This document shows positions 53,347 to 61,437 of a stretch of 64,000 nt of DNA, piece after piece; the first letter of the stretch is position 1, and each line of letters opens with the position of its first letter. The position numbers and the translations under genes are program-made. Source of the DNA: Aurantimonas aggregata (GTDB lineage Bacteria > Pseudomonadota > Alphaproteobacteria > Rhizobiales > Rhizobiaceae); assembly GCF_010500835.1 (NCBI RefSeq), contig NZ_JAAAMJ010000014.1, positions 1 through 64,000 of the forward strand. Reading direction: 5' to 3'. The notes below the pieces were generated by a model that saw nothing but the letters and a program-made list of their open reading frames with translations, ran no database searches and had not been told where the DNA came from.

Positions 53347-53643
53347 TCAGTTGAAGATGGCCTCGTAGAGCATGCGCTCCCCCTGCCGCCCGACGGGCAC
53401 CAGAAACACCGGCGTGCCTTCGCCCTCCTCGCCGGCGGCAACCAGCGCGACCGTACCCTGCGCAAGGGCCGGCGCGGCCGGGCCGGAAAAGCTCAGGCTG
53501 AAGCTCATCCCGTCGGGCCGCAGCCCCTGGCCGAGCGGCGTCACCGCGTTGAGCACGAGCGGCACCACGCCATTGCCGTTGCGCGCCTCGAAGGCGCTGC
53601 CGGCGAATGCCCGCGCCATGTCCAGTGTCGTCAGCTGGGCCAT
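53347..53643 (-). CDS. DUF6916-like small protein
   Basis: 98 residues. The central FSLSFSGPAAPALAQGTVALVA and the end VFLVPVGRQGERMLYEAIFN resemble the DUF6916 family, known only as a compact beta-rich domain. No signal peptide is present. It is convergent with the GNAT gene and divergent from the SapC gene. The function is unknown. Confidence 0.65.
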   Translation of the reverse strand: MAQLTTLDMARAFAGSAFEARNGNGVVPLVLNAVTPLGQGLRPDGMSFSLSFSGPAAPALAQGTVALVAAGEEGEGTPVFLVPVGRQGERMLYEAIFN

Positions 53644-53819
53644 CCGCTGTCCCTTCTACGCCGTGCCCCGCGCCAGAATAGCGGATATGCGGGGCGCATC
53701 GGAACCGGCGATTGCCGCGCCGACAAATTTCCACCAACCTGCACATAGCGGCGGCGGCCGGCAGTGGCATCGAGGGATGTCGCACCGGGCGGGCAGGCCG
53801 AAAATCGGGAGACGCGTGA

Positions 53820-54563
53820 ATGAGCCAGACCCAGCCCGTCATGCCGCTGTTCTACGAGCGGCCGGAAGCCTTGCAGCCGGAGCGGCATGGCTCGCTCGGC
53901 CTGAAGACGGAGGCTGAATTCAGCTTCGCTTCCCGGGCCGTGTCCGTGCCGATCAGCGCCGCGGAAGCGCCCTTCGCCGCGCGGCACTACCCGATCGTCT
54001 TCGCCACAGCCGGGGAGTTCCTGCCGCTGGCGGTGCTCGGCCTATCGAATGGCGAGAACCTCTTCGTCGACGCGGCCGGCACCTGGGAGCCCGGCACCTA
54101 CATCCCGTCCTATGTCCGGCGCTATCCGTTCGTCTTCGCCACCGGCGAGGACCAGGGGCGGCTGACGCTCTGCGTCGACCGCGCCGCCGGGCGCATCATC
54201 GAGGACGGCGGCGAGAGACTGTTCGAGGACGGCAAACCGACCAAGGTGACCGACAATGCGCTCGAATTCTGCGCCGCCTTCGAGCGGGAGATCGCCGCGA
54301 CGCGCAAGATCGTCGAGCTGCTGCGCAAGCACGATCTCCTGACCGAGAACCAGGCGACGCTGACGCTGCCGAGCGGCTCGAAGGTGGCGCTGAAGGATTT
54401 CATGGTCATCGACACGGCGGCGGTCGACAAGCTCTCCGACGACGGGTTCGCGGAACTGCGCCACAACGGCGCGCTGCCGCTGGTCTTTGCCCAGATCGCC
54501 TCGTTGCCCGGCTGGGGCGATCTGGCGCGCCGGCTCCCCGCGAGCCCCGGCTCGCCTGGCTGA
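53820..54563 (+). CDS. SapC family protein
   Basis: 247 residues. Recognisable SapC pieces are PLFYERPEALQPERHGSLGL, the FAARHYPIVFA strand, TYIPSYVRRYPFVFA and CVDRAAGRIIEDGGERLFEDG. SapC of Campylobacter is encoded beside S-layer secretion genes, but in alphaproteobacteria the family is widespread as a cytoplasmic protein of unknown role, often near TonB or tryptophan halogenase genes. Here it stands alone. Confidence 0.88.
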   Translation: MSQTQPVMPLFYERPEALQPERHGSLGLKTEAEFSFASRAVSVPISAAEAPFAARHYPIVFATAGEFLPLAVLGLSNGENLFVDAAGTWEPGTYIPSYVRRYPFVFATGEDQGRLTLCVDRAAGRIIEDGGERLFEDGKPTKVTDNALEFCAAFEREIAATRKIVELLRKHDLLTENQATLTLPSGSKVALKDFMVIDTAAVDKLSDDGFAELRHNGALPLVFAQIASLPGWGDLARRLPASPGSPG

Positions 54564-54590
54564 TACGAGAGCCCGCTGTCGCGCCGCCGC

Positions 54591-55211
54591 CTACGGCGTC
54601 GCGGTGGCCCGGCCGGCCGTGTAATCCTCGAAGGCGGCCGAGAAGCCGGCCAGCGTCACCGGAACGGTGACCGGCTGCTGCTGCGCCGACTGGAAGGTGA
54701 CGGCGAGCGCGCTGCCGCGTTTCAACCGGTCGATGAGGCCCGTGTCGAGGGCCGTGCCGGCGTAGCTGCCGTTCTGATCGGCGGTCTGGATGACCAGCTT
54801 CTGGGCCTCCCCCTCGTCGATCTGCAACTGAACTCCGGCCGGCAGGAACAGGCCGTGCGGCAGCGCCAGGAGCAGCGCCGGCTGGGCGTCGGCGCCCGGC
54901 TGGATCATCACCGTCAACAGCCGCTGCTGGCCCTGCCCCTGGTCGGCAACCAGATTCTGCAGGACCGTACAGCGACGCGCCTCGCCCTCACCGTCGCAAT
55001 TGACCCGCCAGTTGGGTCCGGCTTCGGCGGTCGCGGCAGGGTCTGACGGCGCCGGCGCGGCGGATCCGGAGGGCGACGGGGCAGGGGTTTGGACCTGAGA
55101 GATCGGCGGAGGCGATGCGGGTGGCGTCGTCTGCGACATCGCCGGTAAGCCGGATACACCGACCAGCGCCAGGGAGAGGACCCATCCGATGGCAGAGCGC
55201 GCAAGGATCAT
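54591..55211 (-). CDS. ialB: Invasion-associated locus B (IalB) family protein
   Basis: 206 residues. A signal peptide (LARSAIGWVLSLALVGVSGLPAMS) is followed by a Pro/Ala/Ser-rich linker and the IalB domain: NWRVNCDGEGEARRCTVLQNL with the conserved cysteine pair, then ALPHGLFLPAGVQLQIDEG and FSAAFEDYTA. IalB was named in Bartonella for erythrocyte invasion; in free-living rhizobia it is a periplasmic protein of unknown function. It is convergent with sapC. Confidence 0.92.
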   Translation of the reverse strand: MILARSAIGWVLSLALVGVSGLPAMSQTTPPASPPPISQVQTPAPSPSGSAAPAPSDPAATAEAGPNWRVNCDGEGEARRCTVLQNLVADQGQGQQRLLTVMIQPGADAQPALLLALPHGLFLPAGVQLQIDEGEAQKLVIQTADQNGSYAGTALDTGLIDRLKRGSALAVTFQSAQQQPVTVPVTLAGFSAAFEDYTAGRATATP

Positions 55212-55343
55212 CGGTGGTCTCCTCTTCGCCCGCGCCCCATGACGCGCGGCTGCAGGCCATTACTGACAACTTCTTGCATGTTTACCCAGCGGGATCACCG
55301 CAGACAAGGCGACTGACGTGCCCGCTCCTACACCGCCCCGCGA

Positions 55344-55808
55344 TCACGCGGCGGGATGGCGCCGTGGCGGCCCGGCCCGCAGGGCCTCGTCGATCAGCCG
55401 GTTGGCGACCTGCATGCGGATCGTGGCCTGTTCCCGGAAGACTGTCGGCATGCGGTCGGGGTGGTTGGCCCCGGCAAAGAGACGTCGGAGAGTTTTCAGC
55501 TGCGCCGCGGTAAGGCCTGGCCGTATCGCCAGATCCCGCGCGATGTCGACGGGATCGATGCTCGGCGCGAGCGCGATGTCGCTCTCCGTGGCGTCCGCGG
55601 CGTCCGCCGCCGCTTCACCCTCCTGGGCGACAGTCGGCTCGGCATGCATCGCGCCCAGTACCGACCAGAAGCCGGGGCCGGTCTTCACGCGGGCGTGACC
55701 GGTGCGATCGCCGTTGCCGGCGGCCTCCATGCCGCCCAATATGGCTTCGAACCCGTCGTTGCCGGTCATTCCACAGGATCCGCAAGCCGCTTCAAGACGC
55801 CGCATCAT
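55344..55808 (-). CDS. Hypothetical protein with J-domain-like HPD motif
   Basis: 154 residues; an ATG at 55769 is an alternative start. The first 75 residues look unstructured. The C-terminal part (QLKTLRRLFAGANHPDRMP, EQATIRMQVANRLIDEAL) has the spacing of a DnaJ helix II-HPD-helix III, with the HPD tripeptide in NHPDRM. It may be a J-like co-chaperone or a degenerate member; no function is assigned. Confidence 0.6.
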   Translation of the reverse strand: MMRRLEAACGSCGMTGNDGFEAILGGMEAAGNGDRTGHARVKTGPGFWSVLGAMHAEPTVAQEGEAAADAADATESDIALAPSIDPVDIARDLAIRPGLTAAQLKTLRRLFAGANHPDRMPTVFREQATIRMQVANRLIDEALRAGPPRRHPAA

Positions 55809-55886
55809 CCGCGGTCCGGGTGAAGGGTCGGTGAATCCTTCCCCGGACGTCCGTCGGGATCGCCCGGACGGAACGCCAATACGGCC

Positions 55887-56183
55887 TCAACCGGTGCGAC
55901 CGGCCAGACAGTTCCGATACGCCCGGTCGCCGTCCGCAACGGCCGATTGCCGCTGCAGGGCGCGGACACCGAACCCGTCCTCGCCGCGGTCGACGAGGTT
56001 CTCGTACTGATTGCCGGCGGTCTGGCGGGCATATTGCCGGCAGAATTCCGGCGTGCCCGGCGGGTTCGGGTTGGCCGAGACCCGTGCACCGGCGATCGGG
56101 GAGCGGTTGGGATAGGGGGTCTCGGTGTTGCAGCCGGCCAGGCCGACGACCAGTCCGAGCAGGATTGGTGTAATTCGCGACAT
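55887..56183 (-). CDS. Small outer-membrane or periplasmic lipoprotein
   Basis: 98 residues from the ATG at 56183. The signal peptide MSRITPILLGLVVGLAGC ends in a lipobox (GLAGC), so the mature protein would begin with lipidated Cys18. The rest is polar, with two more cysteines (FCRQYAR, YRNCLAG) that could form a disulfide. The start of an open frame upstream is not preceded by protein-like sequence. The function is unknown. Confidence 0.75.
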   Translation of the reverse strand: MSRITPILLGLVVGLAGCNTETPYPNRSPIAGARVSANPNPPGTPEFCRQYARQTAGNQYENLVDRGEDGFGVRALQRQSAVADGDRAYRNCLAGRTG

Positions 56184-56334
56184 CGCTTTGTCCTCACGCG
56201 TTCCGCGGAGAACTGGTGTTCCCGCGCTGCTCACCAAGAGGCATCAAGCGGGCGTGATCGAGCCGGATTGGTGGGCGACGATCGATCAGCCCGCAGGGTT
56301 TGACCAGACGCCCGCCTTCTGACCATCTGGCGGC

Positions 56335-57717
56335 ATGCTCCATGAAGAGATCGAACCTCTGGATCCGGCGGTGGCGGCCGCAAGGCTGAGGCGGCTGGGC
56401 GGCCTCGCCTTTCTCGACAGCGCCATGCGCCACGAGACGCTGGGACGCTATGCCTTCGTCGCGGCATCACCGTTCGCGTGCTTCACCGTGGATGCCGGCG
56501 GCGCATGCCTTGACGGCACGCGTCTTGAAGGGCCGCCGCTCGCCGCACTGGACGGCGTGTTGGCGCGCTATCGTTGCGCGACCATCCCCGGCCTGCCCCC
56601 GTTCCAGGGCGGCGCTGCAGGCTTCGTTTCCTATGATTTCGCCCACCATCTGGAGCGTCTCGCGATGCCGCCGGATCTCGACCCGGCTCTTCCGACGATG
56701 CGCTTCGGGCTCCACGATACGGTGCTGGCCTTCGACCTCGTCGCCGGCCGGGCCTTCCTGATCTCGACCGGTCATCCGTCCGAAGGGGCCGGGCGCGAAT
56801 CACGGGCGCGCGAGCGCATCGCGGCGTTCAGTGAAGCACTCTCGGCGCCGGAAACCGAGCCGCCCTCTGCCCCTGCCGGCCGCCTCGACTGGCGCTCGAA
56901 CTTCTTCGCCGGTCCCTATCGCGACGCGATCGAGCGTGTGCGGGAGTACATCCTGGCCGGCGACATCTACCAGGCCAACATCGCCCAGACGTTCCAGGCC
57001 ACCCTGCCCGATGGCTTCGACCCCTTCGCGCTTTACCAAAGGCTTCGCCAGACCAACGCGGCGCCCTTTGCCGCCTTCCTTGAGTATCCCGACCTCGCCA
57101 TCGCCTCGTCGTCGCCGGAGCGCTTCCTCAAGCTCACGGGCGACGCGGTGGAGGCGCGGCCAATCAAGGGCACCGCCCGGCGATCCCCGGACCCGGCCGA
57201 AGACCATGCGCTGGCCGAAGCGCTGCTGGCATCGGAGAAGGACCGGGCCGAGAACGTCATGATCGTCGACCTCATGCGCAACGATTTGTCGCGCGTCTGC
57301 GAAGCGGATTCGGTCGAGGTGCCGGTGCTGTGCGGCCTGGAATCCTATGCCGCCGTGCATCATCTCGTCTCGGTCGTCACCGGGCGCCTCCGGCCGGGGC
57401 AGACCGCCACGGACCTCGTCGCCGCGACCTTCCCGGGCGGCTCGATCACCGGCGCACCGAAGCTGCGGGCGATGGACATCATCACCGAGATCGAGCGCAC
57501 CGCCCGCGAGATCTACTGCGGCTCGATCGGCTATCTCGGCTTCGACGGCACGATGGATCTCAACATCGCCATCCGCACCGTCAGCTTCAGGGGCGGCCGC
57601 GCCCGGCTGTCGGCCGGCGGCGGGATCACCGTCCTGTCCGATCCGGCGGCGGAATACGAGGAGACCTTCACCAAGGCGGTGAAGGTCTTCGCCTCGTTCG
57701 AGGACGGGCCGCGATGA
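56335..57717 (+). CDS. pabB: Aminodeoxychorismate synthase component I
   Basis: 460 residues. The chorismate-binding enzyme core is clear: DIYQANIAQTF, IASSSPERFLKL, the PIKGTARR motif whose Lys marks aminodeoxychorismate synthases rather than anthranilate synthases, EKDRAENVMIVDLMRNDLSRVC and FPGGSITGAPKLRAM. It makes 4-amino-4-deoxychorismate from chorismate and ammonia supplied by PabA. It overlaps pabA by four bases. Confidence 0.94.
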   Translation: MLHEEIEPLDPAVAAARLRRLGGLAFLDSAMRHETLGRYAFVAASPFACFTVDAGGACLDGTRLEGPPLAALDGVLARYRCATIPGLPPFQGGAAGFVSYDFAHHLERLAMPPDLDPALPTMRFGLHDTVLAFDLVAGRAFLISTGHPSEGAGRESRARERIAAFSEALSAPETEPPSAPAGRLDWRSNFFAGPYRDAIERVREYILAGDIYQANIAQTFQATLPDGFDPFALYQRLRQTNAAPFAAFLEYPDLAIASSSPERFLKLTGDAVEARPIKGTARRSPDPAEDHALAEALLASEKDRAENVMIVDLMRNDLSRVCEADSVEVPVLCGLESYAAVHHLVSVVTGRLRPGQTATDLVAATFPGGSITGAPKLRAMDIITEIERTAREIYCGSIGYLGFDGTMDLNIAIRTVSFRGGRARLSAGGGITVLSDPAAEYEETFTKAVKVFASFEDGPR

Positions 57718-58310
57718 TCCTCGTCCTCGACAATTACGACAGCTTCGTCTTCAACGTCGCCCGCTATGTCGAGCGTCTGGGCGGCGAGCTGACGATCCTG
57801 CGCAACGACGCGACGACCGTCGAGGCGCTGGAAGCGCTCTCCCCGGAGGCGGTGATCATCTCGCCCGGGCCCTGCAGCCCGCAGGAGGCAGGGATCTCGC
57901 TGGAGCTGGTGCGGCGCCTGTCCGGCCGGCTGCCGATCCTCGGCGTCTGCCTCGGCCACCAGATCATCGGCGCAGCCTTCGAGGGCACGGTGACCCGCGC
58001 ACTGAAGCCGATGCACGGCCGGGCGTCGACGGTCGAGCATGCCGGGACCCGGCTGTTTGCGGGCTTCGACGGCCCGACGACGGTCGGGCGCTACCATTCG
58101 CTGATCGTCGAGGAGACCCCGGCGATGCGGGCAGCGCTCACCGTCGACGCGCGCTCGGCCGAAGGCGAGATCATGGCGCTGTCGCACCGGGCGCATCCGA
58201 CCTACGGCATCCAGTTCCACCCCGAATCCGTGCTCACCGAAGACGGCGAGCGGATCTTCGCGAACTTCCTCGATCTGGCGGAGCGCTGGCATGGCCGAGA
58301 TCTGGCTTAA
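57714..58310 (+). CDS. pabA: Aminodeoxychorismate synthase glutaminase component
   Basis: 198 residues from the ATG at 57714. Class I glutamine amidotransferase with LVLDNYDSFVFNVARYV, SPGPCSPQEAG, the nucleophile in GVCLGHQIIG (Cys near 79), and the His-Glu pair in GIQFHPESVLT. It supplies ammonia to PabB. It could also serve anthranilate synthase, but the pabB neighbour favours folate. It overlaps pabC by 20 bases. Confidence 0.95.
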   Translation: MILVLDNYDSFVFNVARYVERLGGELTILRNDATTVEALEALSPEAVIISPGPCSPQEAGISLELVRRLSGRLPILGVCLGHQIIGAAFEGTVTRALKPMHGRASTVEHAGTRLFAGFDGPTTVGRYHSLIVEETPAMRAALTVDARSAEGEIMALSHRAHPTYGIQFHPESVLTEDGERIFANFLDLAERWHGRDLA

Positions 58311-59154
58311 CGGCCGTTTTGTCGCCGCCGAGCAGGCCATCGCGGCCGACGATCGCGGCCTGCTGCTGGCCGACGGCGTCTTCGACACGTCGCTGGTCCT
58401 GGGCGGGACGGTGTTTCGCGCCGGCGAGCATCTCGACCGCCTAGTCGCCGCGGCATCGCGGCTGGAGATACCGGTCTTGCGCGCCGATCTTGCCGACGCC
58501 CTGGCAGCGCTCGCCGCGCGGCAGCAGAACGGCTCGATCCGCCTGACCCTGACGCGGGGATCCGGCCCGCGCGGCCTCGGCTTTCCCCCTGTCCCCAAAC
58601 CGACGCTGCTCGGCGCCTCGGCGCCGCTCGCATCCAGCGCGATGTTTGCGCCGCTTCGCCTCGCGCTATCGCCGATCCGGCGCAACGAGACATCGCCGAC
58701 CGCGCAGTTGAAGTCGCTCGCCTATCTAGATGCCCTGCTCGCGCAGCGGGAAGTCCAGCAGGCGGGAGCCGACGAAGCGCTGTTCCTCAACACCGTCGGG
58801 CGGGTCGCCTGCACCGCGCTGGCCAATCTGTTCCTGCTGACCGCCGAGGAGCTGGCGACGCCGCCGCTCGACGATGGCGCCCTGGACGGGATCACCCGGC
58901 GCTGGCTGCTCGCCCACGCCGCCGATTTCGGCCTGACCGCCCGCGAGCGGCCCCTGGCGCTCGACGATCTCGCGCGGGGGTCGGTGTTCCTGAGCAACAG
59001 CCTGCGGCTGATCGCGCCCGCGACGCTGGCGGGTCAGCCGAAAGAGCCGCGGGACCCACGTATCGGCGCGCTGGCGCACGGCCTCTGCGCGGCGATCGCG
59101 GCCGAATGCGGCGTCGATCCCCGCAGTCTCGGCTCGACGATCGACCGAAATTAA
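58291..59154 (+). CDS. pabC: 4-amino-4-deoxychorismate lyase-like (class IV aminotransferase fold)
   Basis: 287 residues. The fold-type IV PLP enzyme is shown by WLNGRFVAAEQAIAADDRGLLLADGVFDT, LKSLAYLD (PLP Lys) and DEALFLNTVGRVACTALANLFLL. By context it releases pyruvate from aminodeoxychorismate to give 4-aminobenzoate. Sequence alone cannot exclude a D-amino acid aminotransferase, but the pabBA operon makes PabC likely. Confidence 0.9.
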   Translation: MAEIWLNGRFVAAEQAIAADDRGLLLADGVFDTSLVLGGTVFRAGEHLDRLVAAASRLEIPVLRADLADALAALAARQQNGSIRLTLTRGSGPRGLGFPPVPKPTLLGASAPLASSAMFAPLRLALSPIRRNETSPTAQLKSLAYLDALLAQREVQQAGADEALFLNTVGRVACTALANLFLLTAEELATPPLDDGALDGITRRWLLAHAADFGLTARERPLALDDLARGSVFLSNSLRLIAPATLAGQPKEPRDPRIGALAHGLCAAIAAECGVDPRSLGSTIDRN

Positions 59155-59160
59155 GTCTGC

Positions 59161-59580
59161 TCAGCCGGGTGATTGCCGGCGGGTTCCCCCGGCGAGCAGC
59201 CAGGCCGGGTCGAACCAGGTGTCGGCCTCGCCGTCATAGGGCAGCGTGTTGATGTCCCAGTGCCGCACGAAGCGGGCATAGACGTCCCACACGGCCGGAC
59301 CGCCGCCGACATAGACGACGCGGTCGGCAAAGCGCGACAGCACTTCCTCCGGCTCGTCCGACGAGCGGATCTCGACCAGGGTGCGATGCTCGTGGGCGAA
59401 ATCGGGAAACGAGGCGATGGTGCGCGGACCGGCGATCAGGACATGACCGCGGGTGATCTCGAAGAAGCGCTCGACGTCCTCGGTGAAGGCCCGCTCGGGC
59501 CGTCCCTCCCAGGGCATGCCGCCGTCGAGCCCGAGCTGCCCGCTCCGCCCGATCGCACAAATCACTCTGACGTCTGCCAT
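59161..59580 (-). CDS. Short dihydrofolate reductase-like protein
   Basis: 139 residues from the ATG at 59580, about 20 shorter than usual. DHFR features are VICAIGRSGQLGLDGGMPW, EDVERFFEITRGHVLIAG and VYVGGGPAVWDVYARFV. The usual second half strand containing the conserved Thr and the C-terminal hairpin appears reduced (WDINTLPYDGEADTWF). It is convergent with pabC, so folate making and reducing genes meet here. It may be a genuine short FolA or a related reductase. Confidence 0.8.
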   Translation of the reverse strand: MADVRVICAIGRSGQLGLDGGMPWEGRPERAFTEDVERFFEITRGHVLIAGPRTIASFPDFAHEHRTLVEIRSSDEPEEVLSRFADRVVYVGGGPAVWDVYARFVRHWDINTLPYDGEADTWFDPAWLLAGGTRRQSPG

Positions 59581-59742
59581 TCCGGTCCTTCGGGTTGAGC
59601 CGGGCAAGAGAGCCGCTGCTTGCAACAAAGCGGCTTCATCCCCTGTAGGCGACGGTACGGGAACCCGCCCGGCGAAAGAATAGTTGCCATCTCGTATACC
59701 AATATAATGTTCGTCGCCCGGCTATCGGTTCTAAGGCCCCTC

Positions 59743-60231
59743 ATGGATATGCAATCGCCTCTTCAAAGCCCCGTTGCTCCGCGCCACCTCGAGATGGGGG
59801 CGCCGGTCATCGTGCCGTCGCTTCTGTCGATCGCCAAGTCGACGCGGGCCTTTCTGGCCCTTTTGCTGGCCGAGATCGACCTGCATCCGGGCCAGGACCA
59901 GTTGCTGGACCGGCTCGATCCCAACGCCCCGATCAGCGTCTCGGCACTGGCCGAACAGCTTGCGGTCCGGCCCTCCACCGTCTCCAAGATGCTCGATCGG
60001 TTGATCGAAAAGGGGCTCGTCGCCCGCATCGCCAACAGCCGCGACGCGCGCCGCACCATGGTGCAGCTGACGCCGCTCGGCGAACAGGCCCAGACATCGA
60101 TCAGAAATGTCTGGCGACGCCTCGAGACCGACCTGGTCGCCTCGATCCCGGCCGATGATCTCGCCATCCTCGACCGGTCGCTGGCCCGCACCGGCGAACT
60201 CCTGACGCAGAAGCTTCGCCGGCTTCGCTGA
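59743..60231 (+). CDS. MarR family transcriptional regulator
   Basis: 162 residues from the ATG at 59743 (an ATG at 59707 is in frame). The winged helix is SVSALAEQLAVRPSTVSKMLDRLIEKGLVARIANSRDARRTMVQLTPLG, the MarR signature, shown here as one recognised domain split in short pieces: SALAEQLAVRPSTVSKML and RIANSRDARRTMVQLT. It follows a TATAAT-containing stretch at 59703. Its targets are unknown; it may regulate itself or the epimerase gene downstream. Confidence 0.9.
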   Translation: MDMQSPLQSPVAPRHLEMGAPVIVPSLLSIAKSTRAFLALLLAEIDLHPGQDQLLDRLDPNAPISVSALAEQLAVRPSTVSKMLDRLIEKGLVARIANSRDARRTMVQLTPLGEQAQTSIRNVWRRLETDLVASIPADDLAILDRSLARTGELLTQKLRRLR

Positions 60232-60268
60232 ACGGCGGGCCGGCCGTTCCCACGCATTGACGCCCGAC

Positions 60269-61294
60269 ATGGCGCCTGCGATGGGAGACCGGCGGACGGC
60301 ACGGGGACGGCACTTGGCTCAGACGATCATCATCGACAGCGGGACGCTCAGCGCCGAGATCGTCACCGCCGGCGCGGCGATCCGGTCGCTGCGTCTGGCC
60401 GGGTTCGACCACTCGCTCGTCGTCGGCGCCGGCGACCTCGCACATTACGAGAACGGCAACCGCGACTATTTCGGCGCGACGGTCGGCCGCTTCGCCAACC
60501 GCATCGGCGCCGGCCACCTCAGCGTCGACGGTGTCGACTACCAGCTGGCCTGCAACGACCCGCCGCATCACCTTCATGGCGGCCCGGACGGCTTCTCGAC
60601 CAAGGAGTGGACCGTCGAGGCCAGCCACCCCGACCGCGTGACCCTTGTTTCTGTCTCCGAGGATGGCGAGGCCGGCTATCCTGGCCGCGTCACCTGCCGC
60701 GCTACCTTCGCGGTCTCTCCCGAGGCCGAACTGTCCGTCATCTACGAGGCGGAGACCGACCGCGCCACCGTCGTCAATCTCAGCTCCCACCTCTATTTCA
60801 ATCTCGACGGCAGCGAGGATGTCGGCGACCATCTGCTGCAGGTCTTCGCCGACGAGTACCTGCCGATCGATGCCGGCACCCTGCCGGACGGCCGCATTCT
60901 GCCGGTGGAAGGCAGCGGTTTCGACTTCCGGGCGCCGCGCAAGCTGCGGGACGCGCCCGAGCTTCTCGACCACAATTTCTGCCTGGTGGGCGATCGCTCG
61001 CCGATCGTGCGACCCGCGGCCATCCTCACCGGACCGCAGACCGGCCTGACCATGACGCTGCAGACGAGCGAGCCCGGGCTGCAGGTCTATGACGGCTCCA
61101 AGCTGGACGGCAGCGCCATCGACCTCGCCGGCCGGCCGATCCGGTCCCGTGCCGCCGCGGCGCTCGAGCCGCAGGTCTGGCCGGATGCGCCGAACCGCCC
61201 GGAATTCCCGCAGGCGCTGCTGCGCCCGGGGGAGCACTATCGCCATTCCAGCAAGTACCGGTTCAGCCATTCCGGCAGCGCCGACGACCGGTAG
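60269..61294 (+). CDS. galM: Aldose 1-epimerase
   Basis: 341 residues from the ATG at 60269; TTG codons at 60257 and 60314 and an ATG at 60281 are alternatives. GalM features are FGATVGRFANRIGAG, HHLHGGPDGFSTKEW (His near the active site), NLSSHLYFNLDG (catalytic His) and the late Glu region PNRPEFPQALLRPGEHY. It interconverts alpha and beta anomers of hexoses. It lies after the MarR gene by 37 bases and may be in one operon with it. Confidence 0.93.
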   Translation: MAPAMGDRRTARGRHLAQTIIIDSGTLSAEIVTAGAAIRSLRLAGFDHSLVVGAGDLAHYENGNRDYFGATVGRFANRIGAGHLSVDGVDYQLACNDPPHHLHGGPDGFSTKEWTVEASHPDRVTLVSVSEDGEAGYPGRVTCRATFAVSPEAELSVIYEAETDRATVVNLSSHLYFNLDGSEDVGDHLLQVFADEYLPIDAGTLPDGRILPVEGSGFDFRAPRKLRDAPELLDHNFCLVGDRSPIVRPAAILTGPQTGLTMTLQTSEPGLQVYDGSKLDGSAIDLAGRPIRSRAAAALEPQVWPDAPNRPEFPQALLRPGEHYRHSSKYRFSHSGSADDR

Positions 61295-61304
61295 CGAAGG
61301 CCTT

Positions 61305-61332
61305 GATGAAGGCCCTTTCGAGGGCGTTCATC
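61305..61332 (+). terminator. Stem-loop with TTCG tetraloop after galM
   Basis: GATGAAGGCCCT (61305-61316) pairs with AGGGCGTTCATC (61321-61332) with one mismatch, closed by a TTCG loop. It starts 11 bases after the galM stop. No T-run follows, so termination is likely but not certain. Confidence 0.6.
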
Positions 61333-61437
61333 ATGCACTGCAATATTTCGGTAGCCGCCGCGCCTTAGCTATTCAATTGTCGCAATCGTGCCTATTCTGG
61401 GCGCCAACGCAAATCTCACCAGAGCCGCTAGCGCCCC

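Noticed and set aside
59703-59708. TATAAT as a firm promoter for the marR gene
   Set aside because: It is a perfect -10 hexamer, but no -35 element is found at the right spacing (TTGCCA is only 13 bases away).
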